A DNA stretch of 64,000 bases from UBA1127 sp965116355 (GCA_965116355.1 OZ220679.1:2046001-2110000), one strand, 5' to 3'; positions 50,502-59,407 are shown, numbered from the stretch's first letter. The notes: generated by a model not told the origin, from the letters alone. Numbers and translations are program-made.

Positions 50502-51311
50502 ATGCCTTTCGCAAAGATCAATGGAATAGACCTCTTCTACGAGTCCACGGGAACCGGTCCCGCTGTCGTCCTCGCCCACGGCGTCGGCGGTAACCACGCC
50601 ATCTGGTGGCGACAGGTCAAGTATTTCTCGCAGTGGTACCGGGTCATCAACTTCGACCACCGCGGCTTCGGCATCTCCCACGACGTCGAGGGCAGCCCGG
50701 GGCGCGCGGCGTTCGTGGACGACCTCGAGGCGCTGCTGGACCACCTGGAGATCGAAAAGGCCTCGCTGGTGGCGCAGTCGATGGGCGGGCGCACGTGCCT
50801 GGGCTTCGCGGTCAAGCGGCCGGAGCGGGTGCAGGCGCTGGTGATGGCCGCGACCACCGGCTTCTTCGAGTCGACCGGCGCGCTTGCCGAACGGCAGGAG
50901 GAGGTCCGCAAGGCCACCGACGCCATGGCGCAGGCCGAGCGTGTCCTCTCGCCGAGCTTCCGGCAGCGCGACCCGGTGTCCACGGAGCTGTACCTGAAGA
51001 TCAGCGGCTTCAACCCCTCGACGCAGGCGCGGCTCCGCGGGTTGACCATGTCCCAGATCTCCGGGCCCAGCGTCGCGGACATCACCGAGGACGACCTCGC
51101 TCGAGTCACGATGCCGGTTCGCTTCATCGGCGGAGAGGACGACGTGCTGCAGCCGCCGGACGTGCTGGAGATGGCGTGCGGGCTCTTCCCCAACGCCTCG
51201 CTCATCGAGGTGCCGCAGTGCGGACACTCCATGTACTTTGAGATGCCGGACGTCTTCAACTTCCTTGTCCACCGCTTCCTCAAGGACTGCGGCATTGGCA
51301 ACGGGGAGTAG
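50502..51311 (+). CDS. Alpha/beta-hydrolase, C-C bond hydrolase-like
   Basis: A 269-residue hydrolase: LAHGVGGNHAIWWRQVKYFSQWYRVINFDHRGFGIS, nucleophile Ser in LVAQSMGGR, Asp in GGEDDVLQPP and His in CGHSMYFEMPDVFN. The HGVGG oxyanion pattern and lid resemble the meta-cleavage-product hydrolases (MhpC/BphD type), which split ring-cleavage products. It overlaps no gene but is followed nine bases later by a ThDP enzyme, implying co-translation. Confidence 0.88.
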   Translation: MPFAKINGIDLFYESTGTGPAVVLAHGVGGNHAIWWRQVKYFSQWYRVINFDHRGFGISHDVEGSPGRAAFVDDLEALLDHLEIEKASLVAQSMGGRTCLGFAVKRPERVQALVMAATTGFFESTGALAERQEEVRKATDAMAQAERVLSPSFRQRDPVSTELYLKISGFNPSTQARLRGLTMSQISGPSVADITEDDLARVTMPVRFIGGEDDVLQPPDVLEMACGLFPNASLIEVPQCGHSMYFEMPDVFNFLVHRFLKDCGIGNGE

Positions 51312-51319
51312 CCGCAGCG

Positions 51320-52960
51320 ATGAAGAACGTTGACCTCATCGCCCGCACGCTGGAGGCGGCGGGGGTCAAGTGGGTTTTCGGCGTGCCCAGCGGGCCGGTG
51401 CTGGCGCTCATCAATGCGCTGGAGCGTACATCCGTCCGCTACGTGCTCACGGCGAGCGAGACCTCGGCCGGGTTCATGGCGAGCGCCGTCGGCAGCCTGA
51501 CGGGCACGCCGGGCGTATGCCTCTCGACGCTGGGGCCCGGCGCGACGAACATGTCGACGGGCGTGGGCTGCGCGTGGCTTGACTGCGCGCCGCTGATCGC
51601 CATCACGTGCAACGTGCCGACGCCGTGGCTGGAACGGCGCATCCAAATGCGCATCGACCACCACGCGCTCTTTACCCCGATCACAAAAGCCTCGCTGCCG
51701 TTGCGCCACGGTGACGTGGCGGAGCGGCTATCGGAGGCGCTGGCCATTGCGACGGCCGAGCCGCCGGGGCCGGTGCACCTCGACCTTCCGGAGGACGTCG
51801 GCAACTCCGAGGCGCCGTCCTCCGCTCAGCCTCCGATTTCCCTCCTTCGTCAAGCTCGGGACGGAGTCAGGGCGAACGGCGAGGTTGGCGATGGTGCAAG
51901 GGCGGACGTATCCGCGGCTGTCTCGGCGGTGGAGGCCGCGCTGGCCTCGAGCCGGCGGCCCGTCGTGATGACGGGGCTCGGGTTCACGCGGACGGGCGCA
52001 GCCGAGGCGCTGCAGGCTTTCGTCGAGCGGCAGGGGATTCCCTTCATCTCCACGATGCACGGCAAGGGATGGCTGCCGGAGAGCCACGCCAACTGGGCCG
52101 GCGTGCTGGGGCGGGCGCGACGCACCAACGTGCAGCGGTTCATCAACGGCGCGGATCTGGTCATCGCCGTGGGCTACGACCCGGTGGAGATCAACTACGA
52201 GGAGTGGGTAGGCTCGCTGCCCGTGGTGCACATCGCCAACGAGGCCGCCGACGTGGACGATAGCGTCAACACCGCCTTCAACGAAGCGACCGACATGGAC
52301 GAGGCGCTGCGGGGTATGGCGGGGCTCGCACCGGCAGCGAACGACTGGTCGGTGGAGGAGTGGGCGACGCACCGGGCGCAACTGGACGCCGACCTCCGGC
52401 CGGAGACGGCGTCGCTGAGCGCGCACCGGGCGCTGGACGAATTGCGGGAGAAGCTGCCCGCCGACGGCATCCTCATCTACGACGTCGGCGCGCACACGCA
52501 CCAGATTGCGACGCAGTGGCGGACGGACCTGCCCAACACCTGCGTATCGACGAACGGGTGGTCGTCCATGGGCTACGGCATTCCCGGCGCCATCGCCGCG
52601 AAACTGGCGAACCCGGACCGGCGCGTCGTCGGCGTCGTCGGCGACGGGTGCTTCCAGATGACGGCTGGGGAGTTGGCCGTCATGCGGCGGCTGGGGCTTC
52701 CGCTGCCCATCGTGGTGCTCAACGACGGGTGGCTGGCGCTCATCAAGCTGAAGCAGCAGGGCAAGGAGTTCGGCGTGGACGGCTCCTTCCTCGGCGATCC
52801 GCCGTCGACGCCGCCCGAGTACTTCGGCGTGCCGGCGCGCGCGGTGCACGACGAGGCGGAGCTGCGGGAGGCGCTGGACTGGGGGATGTCGCTCGACGGA
52901 CCCTCGGTCATCGAGGCGTTCATCGACCCGGACTCGTACGCTCGCACAGTGTATGATTGA
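51320..52960 (+). CDS. ThDP-dependent enzyme carrying an in-frame dispersed repeat
   Basis: A 546-residue ThDP enzyme like acetolactate synthase: VLTASETSAGFMASAVGSLTG with the activating Glu, LSTLGPGATNMSTGVG, MGYGIPGAIAAKLAN, and GVVGDGCFQMTAGELAVMRRLGLPLPIVVLNDGW (GDG-N). Codons about 175-187 are encoded by a copy of the dispersed repeat (51842-51880), in the linker between the N-terminal and central domains. It follows the alpha/beta hydrolase after 8 bases, forming an operon with the MOSC gene behind it. Confidence 0.88.
   Translation: MKNVDLIARTLEAAGVKWVFGVPSGPVLALINALERTSVRYVLTASETSAGFMASAVGSLTGTPGVCLSTLGPGATNMSTGVGCAWLDCAPLIAITCNVPTPWLERRIQMRIDHHALFTPITKASLPLRHGDVAERLSEALAIATAEPPGPVHLDLPEDVGNSEAPSSAQPPISLLRQARDGVRANGEVGDGARADVSAAVSAVEAALASSRRPVVMTGLGFTRTGAAEALQAFVERQGIPFISTMHGKGWLPESHANWAGVLGRARRTNVQRFINGADLVIAVGYDPVEINYEEWVGSLPVVHIANEAADVDDSVNTAFNEATDMDEALRGMAGLAPAANDWSVEEWATHRAQLDADLRPETASLSAHRALDELREKLPADGILIYDVGAHTHQIATQWRTDLPNTCVSTNGWSSMGYGIPGAIAAKLANPDRRVVGVVGDGCFQMTAGELAVMRRLGLPLPIVVLNDGWLALIKLKQQGKEFGVDGSFLGDPPSTPPEYFGVPARAVHDEAELREALDWGMSLDGPSVIEAFIDPDSYARTVYD
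51842..51880. repeat. Dispersed repeat inside a coding sequence
   Basis: CTCCTTCGTCAAGCTCGGGA, then CGGAGTCAGGGCGAACGG, aligns with the intergenic copies at 36838 and 54322. It is read as LLRQARDGVRANG, preserving the ThDP reading frame, in the inter-domain linker. Confidence 0.8.
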
Positions 52961-53012
52961 GGGCGTCCGGGCGACCGCTCGCGCGAGGCCATCCCGATTC
53001 GAGGAGCGCCCC

Positions 53013-53663
53013 ATGGAGGTCATCTCCGTCAACGTGTCCTTGCCGCGCATCGAGACCATCGACGGCAAGGAAGTCCTCACCAGCATCTTCAAGCAGCCCG
53101 TCGACGGCCCCGTCATGCTGCGCAGCCTCGACTTCGACGGCGACGCGCAGGGCGACCTGGACGCGCACGGAGGGCCGGACCGCGCCGCCTACGCCTACCC
53201 GTGGGAGCACTACGCTCATTGGTCGCGGGAGCTCGGCCTGCCGGTGTGGGAGCCGGGGCAGTTTGGCGAGAACCTGACCATTGCCGGGTTGTCCGAGGAC
53301 GAGGTCAGGATTGGAGACGAGTTCGCCATCGGCGAGGCGGTGGTGGTGGTGTCGCAGCCGCGAACGCCGTGCTTCAAGCTGGCGCACAAGATGGGCCTGC
53401 CTGAGTTCCCCAAGCAGTTCCTGGCCAGCGGTCGCATCGGCTTCTACCTGCGCGTCGCGCGGGAGGGCGTCATCAAGGCGGGCGACCCGGTGGAGCGGGT
53501 GGCGACGGACCCGGCGGCGTTCACCGTGCGGGGGCTGTCGTACCTGCGGTACTTCGACCGGGGCAACGTGGAGGGCTTTCGCCGGGCTGCGGAGATTCCA
53601 GCGCTCTCGGAGGGGTGGCGGCAGGCGTTTGCGGAGATGGCGCAAAGCGCGTCCGGGCGGTAG
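53013..53663 (+). CDS. MOSC-domain protein, YiiM-like
   Basis: A 216-residue protein: DLDAHGGPDRAAYAYPWEHYAHW (the usual HGG(x)D(k/r)A start of MOSC), PGQFGENLTIAGLSEDEVRIGDEF, VVSQPRTPCFKLAHKMG with the catalytic Cys, and GFYLRVAREGVIKAGDPVE. MOSC proteins bind the molybdenum cofactor or reduce N-hydroxylated compounds. GAGGAG positions ATG 53013. It overlaps no gene and probably belongs to the hydrolase-ThDP operon. Confidence 0.88.
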   Translation: MEVISVNVSLPRIETIDGKEVLTSIFKQPVDGPVMLRSLDFDGDAQGDLDAHGGPDRAAYAYPWEHYAHWSRELGLPVWEPGQFGENLTIAGLSEDEVRIGDEFAIGEAVVVVSQPRTPCFKLAHKMGLPEFPKQFLASGRIGFYLRVAREGVIKAGDPVERVATDPAAFTVRGLSYLRYFDRGNVEGFRRAAEIPALSEGWRQAFAEMAQSASGR

Positions 53664-53871
53664 GGGCGGGCGTTGCGCTTTCCGGCTAACTGAGGCATTC
53701 GTATTCGTTGAGGGTACGAAAGGGCGGAAAAGCACTGGCGCACCCTTGAAGGTTGTGGTATTGTGCCACAGTGGTGGTCCGATCCAATGATGCAAGGTGT
53801 CAAAGCAACTACAGGCCCTCAATGCATCGGTGACCGGTCCCGTTCCCATCCTGGAAGAAAGGAGGTCACCG

Positions 53872-54165
53872 ATGGCATTTGAGGACAAGACGCTCCAGTG
53901 TGTAGAGTGCGGCACCGACTTCATCTTTGAAGCCGGCGAGCAAGAGTACTTTGCCATGAAGGGTTTCACGAACGAGCCGCGGCGATGCCCGACTTGTCGT
54001 GCAGCGCGGCGCGCCGCGAGCGGCGGCTACGACCGCGGTCCCCGGCAGATGTACCCGGCGGTCTGCGCGCAGTGCGGACAGGACACCATGGTCCCGTTCC
54101 TGCCCCGTGGCGATCGCCCCGTCTACTGCAGCGACTGCTTCAGCCAGATTGGCGGGCGTCGCTAG
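53872..54165 (+). CDS. Double zinc-ribbon protein
   Basis: A 97-residue protein with two CxxC pairs plus two more: TLQCVECGTDFIFEAGEQEYFAMKGFTNEPRRCPTCRAARR, then AVCAQCGQDTMVPFLPRGDRPVYCSDCFSQ. It matches the zinc-ribbon-domain proteins (often 'CxxC-x17-CxxC') of Chloroflexota and related phyla, whose function is not known. AAAGGAGGT places ATG 53872; an in-frame start 25 codons earlier lacks one. Confidence 0.83.
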   Translation: MAFEDKTLQCVECGTDFIFEAGEQEYFAMKGFTNEPRRCPTCRAARRAASGGYDRGPRQMYPAVCAQCGQDTMVPFLPRGDRPVYCSDCFSQIGGRR

Positions 54166-54185
54166 ACCAGAGCGTGCATGAGAAT

Positions 54186-54222
54186 GAGGCGGCTGCTGTA
54201 ACGGCAGCCGCCTCTTCTTTTT
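54186..54222 (+). terminator. Strong terminator after the zinc-ribbon gene
   Basis: GAGGCGGCTGC (54186-54196) pairs with GCAGCCGCCTC (54204-54214), followed by TTCTTTTT. Confidence 0.92.
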
Positions 54223-54238
54223 GTCCGCGTCTCCGGGC

Positions 54239-54449
54239 TCCCTTCGACAGGCTCAGGGCGAACGGGGGGCGGGCGCGCCTCTGGATACCGGCTTTCGCCG
54301 GTAAAACGCGGGGGGACGGGAACGCCCTTCGACAAGCTCAGGACAGGGTCAGGGCGAACGGATGCGCGGGCGATTCGCGAATCGCCCCTACGATGGCGGT
54401 GGACAGGGAGGCCCTGTTTGCAGGGGTTCCTGCCTGCGCAGGAACGACC
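54239..54449. repeat. Dispersed repeat cluster
   Basis: Units CCCTTCGACAGGCTCAGGGC (54240-54259) and CCCTTCGACAAGCTCAGGAC (54325-54344), the small palindromes CCGGCTTTCGCCGG and GGGCGATTCGCGAATCGCCC, and the companion GTTCCTGCCTGCGCAGGAAC (54426-54445). It fills the whole gap before the minus-strand LLM gene. Confidence 0.8.
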
Positions 54450-54461
54450 ACGGGGGCACTC

Positions 54462-55646
54462 CTAGTCCAGGGGCACCTCGGTGACCTCGTGGGCGTGGAG
54501 CGCGGGGAGGACCTCTACCCCGAAGCGACGGAGCTGCTCCATGAACATCTCGTTGGGCATGGCGCCGCGGTTGAAGCTGACCAGCAGCGTGCCGGCCCCA
54601 ACGGCGTCGGCAGCGGCGATGAGCTTGTCACGGACCTCGTCGGCGGGGCCCCAGGCGAGGTCGTCGTTGCTGGCGAGGTTGTCCATGGTCATGTTCCGGT
54701 AGACCTCCCGATTGCCGGACATGAAGGGGCGGTTCTCCGGCTGGACATAATCATAGGCGCCGGAGTTCAGGTAGCCCTGCTCCGTCTGGAGAGACGCCTC
54801 CGTGATGTTGCCGTGACTGAACAGGGTCTGGTTGAAGTAGATGGTGTACGGGCCCGCCATCTCCAACGCCTGTTCCCGGGTATCGGCGACGAAAGCGTTG
54901 GCGGGCAGGATGAGATGCTCGGGCGTCACGGTGTAGCCATTCTCGGCCAGCTTCCGCGCGTAGTACTTGACGATGTCGCGCCGGACGCCCATGTGGGGCG
55001 AGAGGCCCGGCGTGATGGGGATGTTCTCGCCGGCCGCCCACTCAATGGTCTCCTTGCTGCCGGTCACCGGCGTCCACACGGGCGGGTGCGGCTGCTGGTA
55101 CGGGCGCGGCCAGATGGCGACGTCCCTGTAGGTCCAGAAGTCGCCCTCGTACGAGAAGACTTCCTCCGTCCATGCCCGCTTGATGATCTGCCACGCCTCC
55201 TCGAAGCGGGGGCGCGACTCTCGCATGGGGACCTGGAAGACGTTGTGCTCGCGGGGGATGCCGCGGGCGAAGCCGGAGATCAGGCGCCCGCCGGAGAGGC
55301 AGTCGACCATCGACAACTCCTCGGCGAGACGGAGGGGGTCGTGGATGGGCAGCAGGTTGCCGTAGATGAGGAGCTTCATCCGGCTGGTGCGCTGGGCGGC
55401 CGCGGCGGCCATGATGTTGGGCGAGTTCATGAGGCCGTAGGGAGACGTGTGGTGCTCATTGAAGCCGATGCCGTCGTAGCCGAGCTCGTCCATGAGCTCC
55501 CACGCCTCCAGGTGCTCGGCGTAGGTGCGGACGGCGACCTCCGGGTCGAAGTGCTCGCGGGGAAGCGGCCACGGGAGCTCCGACCCGACGCGCAGGTGGG
55601 AGAGGTGCTCGCCGTAGGGCAGCAGGTCAAAGGCAAAGACCTTCAT
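54462..55646 (-). CDS. LLM-class flavin-dependent oxidoreductase (copy 4)
   Basis: A 394-residue FMN monooxygenase: YAEHLEAWELMDELGYDGIGFNEHHTSPYGLMNSPNIMAAAAAQRTSRMKLLIYGNLLPIHDPLRLAEELSMVDCLSGGR, then FARGIPREHNVFQV and HPPVWTPVTGS. The EHH motif and barrel strands are as in bacterial luciferase relatives. It is longer and by eye more distant than copies 2 and 3. GAAGGAG precedes ATG 55646. Confidence 0.9.
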   Translation of the reverse strand: MKVFAFDLLPYGEHLSHLRVGSELPWPLPREHFDPEVAVRTYAEHLEAWELMDELGYDGIGFNEHHTSPYGLMNSPNIMAAAAAQRTSRMKLLIYGNLLPIHDPLRLAEELSMVDCLSGGRLISGFARGIPREHNVFQVPMRESRPRFEEAWQIIKRAWTEEVFSYEGDFWTYRDVAIWPRPYQQPHPPVWTPVTGSKETIEWAAGENIPITPGLSPHMGVRRDIVKYYARKLAENGYTVTPEHLILPANAFVADTREQALEMAGPYTIYFNQTLFSHGNITEASLQTEQGYLNSGAYDYVQPENRPFMSGNREVYRNMTMDNLASNDDLAWGPADEVRDKLIAAADAVGAGTLLVSFNRGAMPNEMFMEQLRRFGVEVLPALHAHEVTEVPLD

Positions 55647-55977
55647 GGGATCGGCTCCTTCAGGCGCTGTTGTGGGGCGTGAAAACGCAAGGGCTAGGCT
55701 AGGGAAGGCAGCGCGGGCAGTCAAGCGGGGCGGCCTTTGCTCCGCCCGCGGGATACACAGATACCCACCGGGGCGACCCATGATTAGGGAGTCGTTTTAA
55801 GCTACGGATTTCTGTTTGATTTGCTTTTCCCCACGCAGGAACGACTGGATGGCCGATATACAAACCGCTGCTCGTGCTGATGCCCATGGAGGCAGAATAT
55901 TGGTGCGGGCGTAGGTGGGCGAGGGGGTGGTGTCAGGGGGGCGGGCAACCACGAGGGTTGCCCCTACGACCGAATAC

Positions 55978-56117
55978 GCCCTTCGACAAGCTCCCCTTCG
56001 ACGGAGCTCAGGACAGGCTTCGTCAAGCTCAGGACGGGGTCAGGGCGAACGGGGCGGGGCCGCTCCGTTTGTCGGGGTTCCTGCCTGCGCAGGAACGACG
56101 GCTCGGGGCGAACGGGG
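55978..56117. repeat. Dispersed repeat cluster, nested units
   Basis: CCCTTCGACAAGCTCC, CCCTTCGACGGAGCTCAGGA, CTTCGTCAAGCTCAGGACGG and GGTCAGGGCGAACGG follow one another, then the companion GTTCCTGCCTGCGCAGGAAC (56077-56096) and a partial CTCGGGGCGAACGG. One unit seems inserted into another. Confidence 0.82.
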
Positions 56118-56138
56118 GCAGAGGCGAGGGAGACAGAA

Positions 56139-56169
56139 GGAGGCCCGTCCCATGCCGGGACGGGCCTCC
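56139..56169 (-). terminator. Hairpin downstream of the PII gene
   Basis: GGAGGCCCGTCCC (56139-56151) pairs perfectly with GGGACGGGCCTCC (56157-56169). It lies 27 bases after the minus-strand PII stop. The minus-strand downstream tract is TTCTGTCT. Confidence 0.75.
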
Positions 56170-56195
56170 CCGATTGCCGTGTCGTGGATGTTGGC

Positions 56196-56549
56196 CTAGA
56201 GGGCCGCTTCGCCCCGCTCGCCGGTGCGCACCCGCGCGAGGTCGACGACCTGCGTCACGAAGATCTTGCCGTCGCCGATCTCACCCTCGCCGGGGCTCTT
56301 GGCCGCTTCCGTGATGGCGGTGATGACGGCTTCCTTCATGTCGTCGCTGACGACGGTGCGAATGCACGTCTTCTGGACGGCGGACCGGGTCGCGATCTGC
56401 CCCGCCCTGCCGACGAAGACTTCCACGCCGCGCTGCCGGCCCTGGCCCGTCACGTTGTAGTAGTAGAACCCCGGGACACCGGCCTCCTCAAGCGCGTGGG
56501 TGACCTGTCCAATCCGCTCCGGCCTGACCAATGCCTCAATACTAATCAT
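56196..56549 (-). CDS. PII nitrogen regulatory protein with atypical T-loop
   Basis: A 117-residue PII protein: MISIEALVRPERIGQVTHALEEAGVPGFYYYNVTGQGRQ, B-loop GEGEIGDGKIFVTQV. PII binds ATP, ADP and 2-oxoglutarate and gates Amt. The T-loop (RGVEVFVGRAGQIATRSAV) has no Tyr at the usual uridylylation position 51 (Gln there). Regulation by GlnD is therefore unlikely. It lies 51 bases downstream of amt on the same strand. Confidence 0.9.
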   Translation of the reverse strand: MISIEALVRPERIGQVTHALEEAGVPGFYYYNVTGQGRQRGVEVFVGRAGQIATRSAVQKTCIRTVVSDDMKEAVITAITEAAKSPGEGEIGDGKIFVTQVVDLARVRTGERGEAAL

Positions 56550-56600
56550 TTCTTCTTTCCCTCTTTGCTGGTTTTGAGCTTGATTCGACAGCCCACTCGC

Positions 56601-57791
56601 CTAGTCAGCACCGTCGCTGACGTACCCGCGCTCACCGTGCATTGCCAGGTCGAGGCCCTGGTCCTCGGAGTTCTCCGCCGCCCGCAGGCCCAGGCCCGGA
56701 ATGAGGTCAAGCACCTTCAGGATAATGGCTGTGACCACCAGGGAGTAGCCGATGGTTGCCAGCACCGCGATGGCCTGCGTGCCCATGATCCCGCCGTTGC
56801 CCTCGATGAGGCCCGCCGTGCCGCCGATGGCCTCGACGGCGAAGATGCCGGTGGCCAGGGCGCCCCAGAGACCGCCCATGCCGTGCACCGCGGCCACTTC
56901 CAGCGCGTCGTCAAGGTTGGTCTTCGCGCGCAGCAGCACCGCGAAGTAGCAGAGGATGCCCGCGCCGAAGCCGATGCCCAGCGCACCCATGACCCCAACG
57001 AAACCGGAGGCCGGCGTGATGGCGACGAGTCCGGCAACCGCGCCCGTCGCGACGCCGATGGCGCTCATCCTGCCCGTCTGAATGTGCGAGAGCACTCCCC
57101 ACGTCAGGGCGGCGGTCGCGGCCGCGAGGTTGGTGACGATGAAGGCGCTTACCGCCTGCTCGTTGGCCGCGAGGCCGGAGCCCGCGTTGAACCCGAACCA
57201 GCCGAACCACAGGATTGCGGCGCCGAGGACGACGTAGGGGACGTTGTGGGGCTCGGGCGCCGGGTTGCGCCGCTTGCCCACGAGCTGCGCCGCCGCGATG
57301 GCCGCCACACCGGCGTTGATGTGCACCACGGTGCCACCAGCGAAGTCCAGTGCGCCCATGTCAAAGATCCAGCCGTTGCCAGCCCACACCCAGTGGCAGA
57401 TGGGGGCGTATACCAGGGTGACCCAGAGCACCAGGAAGATGAGGTACGTGGTGAACTTGAACCGCTCGACTATGGCGCCCGTGATAAGGGCCGGGGTGAT
57501 GATGGCGAACATCATCTGGAAGGTGGCGAAGAGCAGGTCGTCGCCGGCGAGACCCTCCAGCCCGAGCACGGAGAAGTCACCGATGAACTCGTTGCCGTCG
57601 CCGAACGCGAGGCTGTAGCCCCACAGGACCCAGACAATGCTCACCACGGCCATGGCCATGAAGCTGAGCATGATGGTGCTGAGGACGTTGCGGTTTCGTA
57701 CAAGCCCTCCGTAGAAGAAGGCAAGCCCAGGCGTCATAAACAACACCAAGGCGCACGCCATCAGCATCCAGGCAGTGTTCCCGCTATCCAT
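56601..57791 (-). CDS. amt: Ammonium transporter Amt
   Basis: A 396-residue channel with eleven helices: TAWMLMACALVLFMTPGLAFFYGGLVRNRNVLST, PICHWVWAGNGWIFDMGALDFAGGTVVHINAGVAA (first pore His), and AAVHGMGGLWGALATGIFA (second pore His). GGAGGGG places the start at ATG 57791; the frame is open 27 codons further upstream but has no ribosome site. It forms an operon with the PII gene. Confidence 0.95.
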   Translation of the reverse strand: MDSGNTAWMLMACALVLFMTPGLAFFYGGLVRNRNVLSTIMLSFMAMAVVSIVWVLWGYSLAFGDGNEFIGDFSVLGLEGLAGDDLLFATFQMMFAIITPALITGAIVERFKFTTYLIFLVLWVTLVYAPICHWVWAGNGWIFDMGALDFAGGTVVHINAGVAAIAAAQLVGKRRNPAPEPHNVPYVVLGAAILWFGWFGFNAGSGLAANEQAVSAFIVTNLAAATAALTWGVLSHIQTGRMSAIGVATGAVAGLVAITPASGFVGVMGALGIGFGAGILCYFAVLLRAKTNLDDALEVAAVHGMGGLWGALATGIFAVEAIGGTAGLIEGNGGIMGTQAIAVLATIGYSLVVTAIILKVLDLIPGLGLRAAENSEDQGLDLAMHGERGYVSDGAD

Positions 57792-57928
57792 GAACCCCTC
57801 CAGTTGCGGCCGGTCTGTCCCGGCCAGATTTAGGTCGCCAATCATCATCGCGCGAAGGTGTTTCAGCGGCATTTCACGAGTGTTACGAAATTGTTAATCA
57901 TCGGCACGCAGTCACCCTTCCACGTTGG

Positions 57929-57958
57929 TTGACAGTGGCAATCTGGCCTGAGTACCAT
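57929..57958 (+). promoter_or_regulatory. Promoter for the Mo-hydroxylase operon
   Basis: TTGACA (57929-57934) and TACCAT (57953-57958) are 18 bases apart; the leader is about 85 bases. Confidence 0.5.
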
Positions 57959-58047
57959 GCGGCAAGAGTTTTTGTGCCTGGCACCTATGCGACTGCCGTT
58001 CACTTCACGGCTGCTCGGCGAACTCCAGCAAACAAGGGAGGAGACGA

Positions 58048-58917
58048 TTGCGCCCCATTGAATACGTAGCCCCGACAACCGTCGATGAGGCGGTGGCGGC
58101 CCTTGCGGAGAAGGGGGACGCCGCTCGACCCCTGGCGGGAGGCACGGACATCCTGGTCCAACTGCGCGGCGGCCGGAGGGCCGTTGACCGCATTGTGGAC
58201 GTCAAGAGGATCCCGGAGCTGAACGAGCTCTCCTATGACGCGCAGGCGGGCCTGCGCGTCGGCGCGGCGGTGCCCTGCCACCGCGTCTACGAGGACGAAG
58301 CCATTGCCGCCGCCTACCCCGGCCTGATGGACGCGGCCACGCTCATTGGCGGCATCCAGATCCAGGGACGGGCGTCGCTGGGAGGGAACCTCTGCAACGC
58401 GGCGCCGAGCGGCGACAGCATCCCGGCGCTCATCGCGCACAACGCCGTCGCCGAGGTGGCGGGGCCCGGCGGGAAGCGCGACGTGCCGGTGGAGGACTTC
58501 TGCACCGCTCCGGGCCGCACGGTCCTTGGGCCGGGCGAGTTCCTCGTTGCGCTGCGGATGCCCACACCGCCGACGAGCTTCGGCGCCAGCTACCTCCGCT
58601 TCATCCCGAGGAACGAAATGGACATCGCCGTCGCGGGCGCGGGCGCGTCCGTCGTCATGGACGGCAACACGGTGACCGCTTGCCGCGTCGCGCTCGCGTC
58701 GGTTGCGCCGACGCCGGTGCTGGCCGAGGAGGCCGGGGCGGCGCTCGTCGGCAAGGAGCCGACGGACGACGTGCTGGCGCAGGCCGCCGAGGCGGCCCGA
58801 GCCGCCGCCAAGCCGATTTCCGACATGCGGGGCACCGCAGAATACCGCACGCACCTTGTGGGCGTGCTGACCACACGGGCGTTGCGCAACGCCATCCAGC
58901 GCGCGAAGGAGGCCTAA
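58048..58917 (+). CDS. Mo-hydroxylase FAD subunit (CoxM-like)
   Basis: A 289-residue FAD-binding subunit: PLAGGTDILVQLR and IQIQGRASLGGNLCNAAPSGDSIPALIAH bind FAD. It passes electrons from the 2Fe-2S subunit to an acceptor. GGGAGGAG eight bases upstream favours a TTG start at 58048. It is the first gene of a three-subunit operon M-S-L. Confidence 0.9.
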   Translation: MRPIEYVAPTTVDEAVAALAEKGDAARPLAGGTDILVQLRGGRRAVDRIVDVKRIPELNELSYDAQAGLRVGAAVPCHRVYEDEAIAAAYPGLMDAATLIGGIQIQGRASLGGNLCNAAPSGDSIPALIAHNAVAEVAGPGGKRDVPVEDFCTAPGRTVLGPGEFLVALRMPTPPTSFGASYLRFIPRNEMDIAVAGAGASVVMDGNTVTACRVALASVAPTPVLAEEAGAALVGKEPTDDVLAQAAEAARAAAKPISDMRGTAEYRTHLVGVLTTRALRNAIQRAKEA

Positions 58918-58921
58918 GAAG

Positions 58922-59407
58922 ATGCCATCGGAGAAGATCCACGTCCGGACCACCGTCAACGGCGAGGCGACCGACTTCCTGTGCGAGGCGAACCAGAGCC
59001 TGCTGGAGGTGCTCCGCGACGTGCTGTACATGACGGGCACCAAGGAGGGTTGCAACGACGGCAACTGCGGCGCCTGTACCGTGAACCTCGACGGGCGCAT
59101 CGTCGACTCCTGCCTTGTGCTGGGGGTCGAGGCGCAGGGCGCGACCATCGAGACCATCGAGGGGGTCGCCACGCCCGAGGGACTGCACCCCATCCAGCAG
59201 GCGTTCCTCGAGAACGCCGCGCTCCAGTGCGGCATCTGCACACCGGGCTTCATCGTGGCGTCCAAGGCGCTGCTGGAGCGGGAGCCGAACCCGTCCGAAT
59301 ACCGCATCCGCCACTGGCTGGCCGGCAACCTCTGCCGGTGCACCGGGTATGACAAGATCGTCAGGGCTGTCGTCGACGCAGCAGAGCACATGGAGGGGAA
59401 GAGCTAA
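58922..59407 (+). CDS. Mo-hydroxylase [2Fe-2S] subunit (CoxS-like)
   Basis: A 161-residue iron-sulphur subunit: GTKEGCNDGNCGACTVNLDGR with the plant-type 2Fe-2S Cys set, and CGICTPGF...GNLCRCTGYDKIVRAV with the second cluster. It starts four bases after the previous stop and its own stop overlaps the next start by one base. Confidence 0.93.
   Translation: MPSEKIHVRTTVNGEATDFLCEANQSLLEVLRDVLYMTGTKEGCNDGNCGACTVNLDGRIVDSCLVLGVEAQGATIETIEGVATPEGLHPIQQAFLENAALQCGICTPGFIVASKALLEREPNPSEYRIRHWLAGNLCRCTGYDKIVRAVVDAAEHMEGKS

Larger units (their letters stand above)
55647..56195. other. Gap filled by repeats
   Basis: This 549-base gap contains a dispersed-repeat cluster (55978-56117), degenerate palindromes (GGGCAACCACGAGGGTTGCCC near 55940) and the terminator of the PII gene. 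No gene is supported. Confidence 0.7.
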
